Below are positions 1-8,744 of a DNA stretch of 17,865 nucleotides, in pieces. Within the stretch, counting starts at the first letter, position 1, and every line of letters starts with the position of its first letter. The notes under the pieces were generated by a model that did not search any database, had not been told where the DNA came from, and worked only from the letters and a program-made list of their open reading frames with translations. Source of the stretch: Butyriboletus loyo (lineage: Eukaryota; Basidiomycota; Agaricomycetes; Boletales; Boletaceae). Location of the stretch: positions 1 through 17,865 of the forward strand of contig JBBPSI010000374.1 of assembly GCA_038093515.1 (NCBI GenBank). Reading direction: 5' to 3'. The translations under genes were made by a program, and so were the position numbers.

Positions 1-2
1 TC

Positions 3-1141
3 TCCTCGAATGGTCAGTATCTGGCGACTGGACTACAGGACGGAAAAATCACTGTGCATGACCTCGCCCATATTCTCCCAGACACCTACGTAAGCAATTG
101 TTCCTTCTCGATGTCGAATAAGCCAATCCCTTTTCCCTCGCTGATTCCCTCACTGACCAGAAAGAACATGGGGAATTGAGTGATCCCCTCGAGGTATCCA
201 TTCGTTGTTTTCCCCCTCAAAGCGAGTTCTCACGAGTGTATAGAGTGAGGTGCCATCCGCCGCACCCGCCCCTCAATTCGATTATGATGCGGTTGGTGAT
301 CACTGCCGTCTTCTATTCTCTCCATGTTAACGCAGCTGAAGCCACCATCCCCGGTACCATCTGCTCATTCTCGTAAGGATCAGGCATCCTCACCCCGGCC
401 CCATGCCGCACCACGATCGTCAGCTGAATCATCTCATGGTCTTCAAAGGTTTAAAAAGTGGCTACGGACAAGCATCAGGAACAATAGCGGGGACCCGGCT
501 TTGCACGAACTTGATCGACATCCTGGAAAGTCGCGTCGGCCTGTCGATCGGCCATTTCCTTCCCACTCACCAGCAAGGGTGGATATCATGAATCAGGGAC
601 CTTCAAGGATGGCCGCAGCTCGACCTGATAAAGTGAGTGCTCTTCATCTTGGATGTTGTGTGCCTAACATATCATCTTAGCGGTCGGTCGCAAAAACTGT
701 CCGAAGACCAAGGAAACCAACGGTTTGTTGCTCCTTGAGCTTGTATGCAGTAACTCATTATGTTCTACAGCGCGAATCGCCTGCAAAGGTTGCTGATCCA
801 GGCGATCCGCGTAAAAATACTTCTGGTAGCGGACAAGGCTCCAGAGATCCAAAAGAAGCAGGCCCGGTGTGTTTTCTGGTCATTGTATCATCGCATGATG
901 GCTCATTTCCTATTAGGCGCATCAAGCAGACGATGCACCTCATCCATCCGAGGGAGTCCATGTCATGGTGCGCGCACTTTCCTCATGCTTACATTATTAC
1001 GCTCACACGTAGATCAGCATCACCGAGCATCAGGCAAGGCTACCCTTTCGATCACGCTTCCCGCGTGGATGTTGTGTTTCCGCTCGGGTACAGAAGATGG
1101 GACACACTGATCCAGGTGATGCGATGCGATATGGCATGTAG
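3..1141 (+). CDS. WD40 beta-propeller protein, copy 0 (3' part only)
   Basis: This is the 3' portion of the first gene of a tandem family; the rest lies left of the window. Exons: 3-89 (end of the propeller, last blade strand with LATGLQDGKITVHDL), 161-193, 336-632, 681-722, 771-866, 917-967 and 1013-1141 (stop TAG). All introns are GT..AG and short (45-71 nt, one of 142 nt), and every junction here is phase 0. About 244 codons are visible. After the propeller the tail is rich in Pro, Ser and Arg, with a basic segment (QRFKKWLRTSIRNNS) in the 99-codon exon. Exon 917-967 is one codon shorter than in the sister copies. Its 99-codon exon is nearly identical to that of copy 4, making these two closest in this part. 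Function is unknown. The exon model is inferred from splice signals and from agreement among five copies. Confidence 0.78.
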
Positions 1142-3107
1142 ATATTGTGCTCAATCTTGATCATGCGGACATCGGTCATGCAGTTCTTTGAGTTTGTGTT
1201 GTCTCATTCTGCTAGTAGTTCAAATCCGATGAGCCCATCCATGATTGAACCCGCTAGGATAGAAGAGTTCTACTATATGCACGCGGACGTCGGGATCTGA
1301 GGATGTCTAACTGATTTGAGCTATTGCAAACCTGCAGATGGCCAACCGAGACGAGGGTATGCGTCAGGATGTCGTGTCGCTCCTGGTTCGATGTTTTTCT
1401 GCTTCATCACAGGTTCCCGAACTACTCTTTTCAACACGCTCTCTCGTTCACGCTCCGACGAACACGAGACGAGCTTTGCCGCAACATTGTGATGGTGCTT
1501 TATTCCTCTTCACGACGACGAAACAACGAACGGGCGAGATCAGGCATCGACCTGCCCACCCGAACTCGGCTCCTAGCCCCATCATTCAATGCGATGGATC
1601 CTTGGGAGCGCATTCGAGAAAACGGCTTGCCCATGTTTGATATCATCACCACAGTAGAGCTCGAATGGTTCCCATTCCTCGGTCTCTCTGCATCTACCCA
1701 CAACCAAACCATTAGACCAGATCATCTGACTTGCTGATGCTACGAATGGGGTCTATAGGCATCGAGCACACGGAATACAAACGAAAGACGACGAACATAC
1801 GGTCAAGCCGTCCGAAACAAAGGCTAAAACGCCTTGCCCATCACAGTGTCTGCTCGACTCCAGCCAACCTGGCAACAAGAGGACTCGGACTTTCTGGACG
1901 AGGTGCAAGTTCCAAGACGGTTTTAATTACCACTTTCAAAGCTTCACCCTTATCATTGTCTGGATGCATGCGGATCCGTGACACGTGACCCACCCTCATC
2001 GTTGTACGTTGTCGCCCTTGCACGAGGTCTGAATCTCAGCAACAAGCGTTCAAGCCATATCTCCGATACTCGTGAGTGGATGGATTCATATCTATTGTAT
2101 GTGATTTGTATTCCTGGGATTCATACAAACTAAAGTTGTCGTCGCCTCGAGATACATCGTCGAGCTCTATCAAGAAGTGATGAACGACATTCCGCGCCTA
2201 AACAGTGAGGTGAAAAGGGGGGTGGTATCATAGTATGCTGTCAACCCTCCCGATCTCCGGTTTCTCCGGTCATCGTTCTTGGCTCGTCGGTCTAGCTTTC
2301 GCCTTGTTCTTGTCTTTTATTTGATTATTTCTATTTAGTCGCAGTTCCCTCGCTCTCATTTTCCGTTGGCTCGTCCTCTTCTTTTACTCTCATCGCACTC
2401 TGTACGACTTGGGTCGACCGTGTACAAGTCATTCGACGCAGACATGTGCAGAGTTAGGGCCCGTTCTAACAGGTGCTGCGTGATTCGATATTTCGTGCCC
2501 ATAACCATGCCTAGGAAAACGAGGATGGATATGGACATGGATATATGTACACTGCGCCTCAAAACCCCCTCGATCGAGGTCCACCACACCATCAAGCCCG
2601 CGCTTGGATTTCAGTTCAGGATTAGGTTCGTGTATCCCCCACGTTCGAGCTTTGACGCACCGCATGATTGAAAATTCGATGGTCGATGGTGATGACGGTG
2701 GTGGGTATAATGATGAAGCATATTGCACATTTTGTAACAAGATCGTACGACAAGGATGGCGTGCCCTGTTTTCGATTTTCTTCGGTGTCATCAAACCAAC
2801 GCTCTCAGTGTAACCGCAGGACACACGAACCGGTGGTACATCCATGCAAACGTGGATTTTTCGGCCCGAAATGCAGGTTTACCCACTCCCAACTCTTGTC
2901 GGGGTATTCCGTGACCTGTCAAGAGCATCAACATTTTCCGTCTCTTGAACATCTTGATACCTGATGAACGCGACATCTCGAGAGTGCCAAACTCAAAAAT
3001 CCGAGGTGGGCGTATATCCGGTGTGAACCTTGATCCACGTGTCCACCGTGATTGCTCGAGAGATGGGGGAGAGTAACCTTTGCAGCCGGTCCTCCAACTT
3101 TGAGGCA
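1142..3107. repeat. Inter-gene spacer 0/1, first part; no gene supported
   Basis: This stretch begins right after the copy 0 stop and is homologous, with many small insertions and deletions, to 6105-7930 and 10936-13030. Open frames occur on both strands (for example about 2366-2671 plus and 2429-2845 minus). Between spacers they change frame or carry many amino-acid-changing differences, and the plus one lacks an ATG at its conserved start, so I do not call genes. Recognisable landmarks shared by all three spacers are a C/T-rich run ending TATTTAGTCGCAG near 2290-2345 and a GGATATGGACATGGATATATG-type short iteration near 2523-2545. Minus-strand coding-like scraps near 2830-3130 may belong to the decayed gene that follows. 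Confidence 0.6.
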
Positions 3108-3630
3108 TCATAGTTCGTTCGTGGAGATGTTCCAAGACCTCTTTTTTTCCTGAAAATGCTGTTCTGCCGCTTGCGGACTTAGAATAGGCGCTGTAGTGCG
3201 AGCGAGAAGGAAGTGCATCAGCGGTTGCAAGAAGTATCCATATCTAGCGAGTTCGTCAGTGTTAATCACCGCGGCTTGTGGAAACGTACTGGTGTGGAGT
3301 AAGTATCCGCCAGCTCGAACCAGCCTTCGACATCGGAATAGAAGGTGTCGAGGTACTGCAAGGGTGTGAGGTAGTCGATCTTGGCTATTCGTCGGTCTAT
3401 CGAAATATTGCGCTTTGTATTTGCCTTGGAAGCAAAAAGTATGAGAGACTGGTAAAATCCGCCTCCAACAACTCAGCATAGTATCTGAGAACAGTCTCCG
3501 GCGTTTCAGTAGCTTTGATGCGGATGCCTATGACGAAGTCTACCCGCGGCGAACCTGGCGGGTGTCAAAATGTATTTGAGCCCCAGCGGGATGCATGTGT
3601 ATGTCTACGATAGCAGCGAGCTTCAGCCGA
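3108..3630 (-). pseudogene. Decayed EMC2-like TPR gene remnant, spacer 0/1
   Basis: The minus strand contains collinear pieces in different frames. From high to low coordinates they are: KLAAIVDIHMHPAG (about 3580-3625); VDFVIGIRIKATETPETVL followed by RYYAELLEAD (about 3455-3545); a KR-rich stretch leading into YLDTFYSDVEGWFELADTY (about 3291-3431); and SKSASGRTAFSGKKEVLEHL (about 3115-3180). The order and content match the middle of EMC2/Oca3 family TPR proteins, where a conserved YL..F.SD.E.W.ELA..Y segment follows a basic helix. EMC2 is the cytosolic TPR subunit of the ER membrane protein insertion complex. The frame changes between pieces, and a DVAQVDV-like stretch present in spacer 1/2 is missing here. 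No start codon or N-terminal region can be placed, so the copy cannot be functional as it stands. Identification is from memory of the family, without a search. Confidence 0.6.
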
Positions 3631-3958
3631 CCCGGACATCATAAAAATGTGATGTGGTTCGAGTTCAGACAGTGCATACATTCGTCTCCTATCTCAGGAT
3701 GCACGCGTGTTTTGTGCGCCGCATATCACGAATGGGACTATTGCGGATCGTACGCTCGTCGTGCACAGAGTCCAGACATGACCAGCACTCGCAAGTCCGG
3801 GAGGTCCCCAAGTAAGACTACCCTCTGTAGTGAGTAAAGGTTTCGCCGTCACCTAGCAAGAATCCAAGTAAGAACAAGCGCCAAAGACACGAGGTGCCTA
3901 GGACCCATATCGAGAATAAGGAAATATATGTTTACGAACTGACCTTGCGCACCACGAC
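3631..3958. other. Upstream region of copy 1, long class
   Basis: This is the region between the EMC2-like remnant and the putative core promoter of copy 1. It contains a block (about 3700-3880, including CGTACGCTCGTCGTG and CACTCGCAAGTCC) that is shared with copy 4 (about 15985-16180) but absent upstream of copies 2 and 3, where the flanking sequences are joined directly. An 80-codon plus-strand open frame across it (3595-3837) is not conserved. No gene is supported. Confidence 0.5.
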
Positions 3959-3966
3959 TACATAAA
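3959..3966 (+). promoter_or_regulatory. Possible TATA-like element of copy 1
   Basis: TACATAAA lies 58 nt before the ATG at 4024. The same octamer occurs at the same distance before copy 2, and one-base variants precede copies 3 and 4. Position and conservation are compatible with a core promoter element, but this is a weak call because no transcript start is known. Confidence 0.3.
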
Positions 3967-4023
3967 CCGAAACACATCGTTCTTTCACCCTTCGAACCCC
4001 ACAACTGTATAGCATTGGTGAAG

Positions 4024-6104
4024 ATGTCCTCGACGAAAACCGGTGGGTAGCAGCTCCGAGGAATGATTGTGCAATGCTGACAATTCAGTAAGAGCCAACA
4101 TTAGTACTTGACACCGGCACTAGCGAGGTATACACTGTCACTTTCCACCCTGACAGTATGCATCTTTTGAGTGGGAATAGCGACGGGATTCGACGATGGC
4201 GACTTGAAGATGGCCAAGATGTGGGAGAGCAAATGGGACAGGACTCGTACGCCATTTCCGTATCAAAGGATCACAATTGGTTGGTATGTGGGACCATGGA
4301 GGGCGCAAGCGTGTGGGACACGGAGATGCATGAAAAAGTCGTCGACGTGGAGGGGGGAAGCTCCGTGTGGGCAGTCGATGTCTCTCCAGATGCGACCAGG
4401 TTTGCCACTGGGACTGAGGCTGGCACAGCGAGTATTTGGAGCACAACGACTGGGGATAGACTTGTAGGCCCACTCGAGCACGAGAAGGAGGTCACTGGAA
4501 TTCGGTTCTCCCCGAATGGCGAGCACATCGCCACTGCCTGCTACAGCGGCTCCATCCGTGTTTTCGACAGTCGTAACGGTGATGGGCTCACCACCATCGA
4601 CACTACCACACCTTCATCCGCTGCAATTACTCCGCTTGCGTGGTCGAATGATGGTCAGCAAATCTTTGCGGCATCAAACAAGAAGAAGATCAATTCTTTT
4701 GCTGTGTCCACAGGGTCCCACCTCGCCGAGTCAGCGATTCTCAGTCACGACATTCACTCTATTGCTCTATCCAGCAATGGCAAATTTATCGCTACCTCCG
4801 CAGACTGTTTCATCTCACTCCTGGACACTGCAACACTCTTGCACATTCTCCCTGCCATTGAGGACAGTGAACACATACGCTCAATTGCCATATCCTTGAA
4901 TGCTCAGTATCTGGCGACTGGACTACAGGACGGAAAAATCACTGTGCATGACCTCGCCCGTATTCTCCCAGACACCTATGTAAGCAATTGTTCTTCTCGA
5001 TGTCGAATAAGCCAATCAAATTTCCCACACTGATTCCCTCAATGACATACACCAGAAAGAACATGGGGAACTAGGTGATCTCCTCGAGGTATCCATTCGT
5101 TGTTTTCCCCTGCAAAGCGAGTTCTCACGATTGCATAGAACGAGGTGCCATCCGGCGCACCTGCCCCTCAATTCGACTATGATGCGGTTGGTGATCGCTG
5201 CATTCTTCTCTTCTCTCCGTATTAACGCAGCTGAAGCCACCATCTCCGGTACCATCCGCTCATTCTCGTGAGCATGAGGCACCGCAATTATCAGCCAAAT
5301 CATCTCAGGGGCTTCAAAGGTTTAAAAAGTGGCTACGGACAAGCGTCAGGAACAATAGCAAGGACCCGGCTTTGCACGAGCTTAATCGACGTCCTGGAAA
5401 GTCGCGTCGGCCTATCGATCATCAGTCCCCCTCCCACTCACCAGCAACAGTGGATGTCACAAATGCGGGACCTTCGAGGATGGCCGCGGGTCGACCTGAT
5501 AAAGTGAGTGTTCTGCACTTTGGATGTGGTATATCTAAAATATCGTCTCAGCGATCAGTCGCGAAAACTATTCGAACAAAGCCAAAGGTTTGTTGTTCCT
5601 CGGGGTTGTATGCTGGAGACTCATCAAACGCTACAGCGTAAATCACACGCCCAAACTGTCGGCCCCAGAAACCCAAACAAGAACGCCTCTGGTGGCGGAC
5701 AAGGCTCTGCAGTCCCGGGAGAAGTGGGGTCGGTGCGTGTTCTTCTGGGTATTGGTGCATTGTTTCATTTCCTATCAGGCGCAACAAGCGAACGATGCGT
5801 CTCATCCCCCCGCCGAGGGAGTCCATCTCACGGTGCGCGCACTTTCATCAAAGTTATATCGTCACACTCATAGCAGATCAGCATCACCGAGAATCAGGCA
5901 AGGCTACCCTTTCGTTCACGTTTCCCGCATGGATGTTTTGTCTTCGCTCAGGTGCAGAAGATGGGGCTCATTGATGTGATGCAGTGCATGATACTGTACT
6001 CGGTCGTGATCATGTGGACATCGTTCACGCAGTTCTTCGAGTTCGTGTCGCTTCATAGCACTGCTAGTAGTACAAATCTGATCATCCATGATGGAGCCCA
6101 CTAG
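4024..6104 (+). CDS. WD40 beta-propeller protein with Pro/Ser/Arg-rich tail, copy 1
   Basis: Exons: 4024-4042, 4093-4979, 5056-5088, 5231-5503, 5552-5587, 5637-5732, 5779-5832 and 5877-6104 (TAG), giving 541 residues. The start MSSTKT is chosen because the ATG (A at -3) is conserved in copies 1-4. The donor GTGGGT joins in frame to an AAG acceptor. Residues about 18-290 form seven WD40 blades, for example VYTVTFHPDSMHLLSGNSDG in blade 1, ASVWDTE in blade 2 and IRFSPNGEHIATA in blade 4. GH and WD signatures are mostly degenerate. The tail is basic and low in complexity, with QRFKKWLRTSVRNNS. Relative to the sisters, two tail exons are shortened by in-frame deletions (273 and 36 nt), and the last exon is diverged and longer (75 residues), giving a different C-terminus. 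The last acceptor is ambiguous by three bases (TAG/CAG). WD40 propellers bind protein partners; the partner here is unknown. Confidence 0.82.
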
Positions 6105-7934
6105 GATAGAAGATGTCTTTACGCACACGGACGTCGGGATTCGAGGACGGTGTCTCACTGATTCGAGCTATTCACCATGGGTTCCCCAACTATTTTTTGA
6201 CTGATGCTTTACCCTTCCCCGTGGCGACGAAACGACGAGCGGGAGAGAGAGATCAGACATCGACGGGCCCGCCCCAACTCGGCTTCTAGCTCCATTATTC
6301 AATGCGATGAACCCTTGGGAGCGCGATCGAGAAAACGGCTTGCCCATGTTTGATATCATCACCACAGCAGAGCTCGAATGGCATTCCTCGGTCTCTCGGC
6401 ATCTACCCACAATCAAACCACTGGAGCAAATCATCTGACTTGCTGATAGCTAGCTACGAATGGGACTCGGATCTATAGTCATGATGCGCTTTCTCCAAGT
6501 CCGCATGCCTCACTGTACAGGCAAAATACAGACGAACGACGACGAACATACGGTCAAGCCGTCCGAAACAAAGGCTAAAACGCCTTGCCCATCACAGTGT
6601 CTGCTCAAGTCCAGCCAACCTGGCAACAAGACCCTCATCGTTGTACGTTGTCGCCCTTGCACGAGGTTTGAGCGCTCAAGCCATATCTCCGATACTCGTG
6701 AGTGGATGGATTCATATCTACTGTACGTGATTTGTATTCACACAAATTAAAGTTGTCGTCGCCTCGAGATGCATCGTCCGGTTCCATCAAGAAATGATGA
6801 ACGACATTCCGCGCCTAAACAGTGCCTGCCTCGGGAGGTGAAAAGGGGGGTGGTATCATAGTATGCTGTCAACCCTCCCGATCTCTGGTTTCTCCGGTCG
6901 TGGTTCTTGGCTCGTCGGTCTAGCTTTCGCCTTGTTCTTGTCTTTTATTTGATTATTTCTATTTAGTCGCAGTTCCCTCGCTCTCATGTTCCGTTGGCTC
7001 GTCCTCTTCTTTTACTCTCATTGCACTCTGTACGACTTGGGTTGACTGTGTACAAGTCATTCGACGCAGACACGTACAGAGTTAGGGCCCGTTCTAACAG
7101 GTGCTGCGTGATTCGATATTCCGTGCGCATAACCATGCCCAGGAAAACGAGGATGGATATAGACATGGATATATGTACCCTGCGCCTCGAAACCCCCTCG
7201 ATCGAGGTCCGCCACACCATCAAGCCCGCGCTTAGATTTCAGTTCAGGATTAGGTTCGTGTATCCCCCACGTTCGAGCTTTGACGCACCGCATGATTGAA
7301 AATTCGATGGTCGATGGTGATGACGGTGGTGGGTATGATGATGAAGCATATTGCACATTTTGTAACAAGATCGTACGACAGGGATGGCCTGTCTTGTTTT
7401 CGATTTCCTTCGGTGTCATCAAATCAACGCTCTCAGTATAACCGCAGGACACACGAACCGGTGGTACATTCATACAAACGTAGATTTTTTCGGCCCGAAA
7501 TGCAGGTTTACGCACTCCCAACTCTTGTCGGGGTAGTCCGCGACCTGTCAAGAGCATCAACATTTTCCGTCTCTTAGACATCTTGATACCTGATGAACGC
7601 GACATCTCGAGAGTGCGGAAGGAAATGTTCCGATACCTCCATTGCGCAGCAAATGTTTATGTTTTGACGTTTCTGATTCATGCGTGCGCCGTGAGAGGAC
7701 AGAACTGCGGGAGGTCTGTGACGGTAGCCCCTAATCCTATAGATGGCGTTTGCCATCATAATCCCACACAACCACGCATCTTCAGACACAACAGGGTTAT
7801 GATTGTTTAGCACTGGCGTAAAATGGAATGCCAAACTCAAAGATCCGAGGTGGGCGTATATCTGGTGTGAACCTTGATCCACGTGTCCACCGTGATAGCC
7901 TTTGCAGTCGGTCCTGCAAATTTGAGGCATCGTA
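6105..7934. repeat. Inter-gene spacer 1/2, first part; no gene supported
   Basis: This is a diverged copy of the spacers at 1142-3107 and 10936-13030. Relative to spacer 0/1 it lacks roughly 100 nt around 6170, and it has a block (about 7669-7930) that is nearly identical to 12770-13025 and absent from spacer 0/1. Long frames, such as 7057-7605 minus and 6994-7299 plus, align with those of spacer 0/1 but differ at many residues, so there is no sign of protein-level constraint. A minus-strand piece SEDAWLCGIMMANAIYRI (about 7750-7785) could be a further fragment of the EMC2-like gene, with low certainty. Confidence 0.55.
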
Positions 7935-8465
7935 GTTCGTGGAAATGCTCCCAAGACTTTTCTTTTCTCCTGAAAATGCTGTTCTGCAAGCGGCAGAACA
8001 TAGAATATGTGAGCGAGAAGAAGTGCATCGGTGGTTGCAGGGAGTATTCATATCTTCAGTGTCAATCACCGCGGCTTGTGGAAGCGTACTGATTACAAGT
8101 GGCGTAAATATTCGCCAGCTCGAACCAGTCTTCGACATCGGTGTAGAAGGTGTCGAAGTACCCAAGGGTTCGTGAATGAGGTAGTCAATGTCATTCGCTG
8201 GTCTAGCGAAATATGGCGCTTTGAATTTGCCTTGCAAGGCAAAGTATCAGAACGCGATGAGACTGCCAAAATCCGCCTCCAATGGCTCAGCATAGTATGT
8301 GAGAACAGTTTCTGGAGTTCCTGTGGCTTTCATGTGCATGCCTATGATGAAGTCTACCCGTGGCGAACCTGGCAATTGCCGTTTGGGTATTCGAGCCCCA
8401 GTAGGATGGATGTATATGTCTACGACGTCCACCTGTGCGACGTCTATAGCAGCGAGCTTCAGCCA
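7935..8465 (-). pseudogene. Decayed EMC2-like TPR gene remnant, spacer 1/2
   Basis: This is the best-preserved remnant. The minus strand reads without a stop from about 8462 to 8247. It begins LKLAAIDVAQVDVVDIYIHP, continues with SPRVDFIIGMHMKATGTPET and ends at a TGA after LEADFGSLIAF. This matches in order the EMC2/Oca3 segment around 'ALD...D.AD..I......P.S.RV..L.GM..EA.G..E....YY..LLE.D'. Below it, KANSKRHISLDQR (about 8200-8240) and DNA corresponding to the YLDTFY.DVE.WFELA..Y motif are present, but an indel puts the latter in another frame. Further down, the frame is broken again near FYVLPLAEQHFQEK (about 7960-8010). The N-terminus is missing. I infer a captured neighbour gene, now dead. 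Confidence 0.62.
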
Positions 8466-8680
8466 ACCCGGATATCATATAAATGAATAGGAATGTGATG
8501 TGGTTCGAGTTCGGACAGTGCATACATTCGTCTCCTATCTTAGGATGCACCAGATGTCGCGAGTGGGTCTATTGTGGATCGTAGAATCCGAGGAAGGAAG
8601 AACAAGTGCCAAACGAGTCGCCTGCGACCCATATCGAGAATAAAGAAACGTGTTCGTAGAGCAACTTTGCGCACCATGAG
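8466..8680. other. Upstream region of copy 2, short class
   Basis: This is nearly identical to the region upstream of copy 3 (about 13430-13628). It lacks the roughly 150-200 nt block found upstream of copies 1 and 4. Minus-strand open frames across it run through to antisense of the first exon and are not supported as genes. Confidence 0.5.
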
Positions 8681-8688
8681 TACATAAA
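8681..8688 (+). promoter_or_regulatory. Possible TATA-like element of copy 2
   Basis: TACATAAA lies 57 nt before the ATG at 8745, at the same place as in copy 1. Weak, position-based call. Confidence 0.3.
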
Positions 8689-8744
8689 CTGAAACACCTC
8701 GTCTTTCGCCCTTCGAACCCCACAACTGTGTAGCATTGGTGAAG

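Noticed and set aside
2366..2671. Plus-strand 101-codon frame conserved at 6994-7299
   Set aside because: It begins at TTG and not ATG, the third spacer loses the frame, and the differences between the two copies are mostly amino-acid changing.
2830..2935. Minus-strand YPDKSWEWVNLHFGPK segment as an exon of a separate gene
   Set aside because: It looks protein-like and has possible splice sites, but a run of five or six A bases shifts the frame between copies and I cannot link it to any family.
2668..2964. Cys/His pattern (CKRGFFGPKCRFTH) suggesting a CCCH zinc finger
   Set aside because: The same DNA in spacers 1/2 and 2/3 does not keep the frame or the Cys and His residues.
3483..3630. 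Possible tRNA or other structured RNA near GTTCGAGTTC-type motifs upstream of the WD40 genes
   Set aside because: No acceptor stem or anticodon arm could be paired around these motifs.
7057..7605. 182-codon minus-strand frame in spacer 1/2
   Set aside because: It is longer than its counterpart in spacer 0/1 only because of chance stop differences. Many replacements and no recognisable motif.
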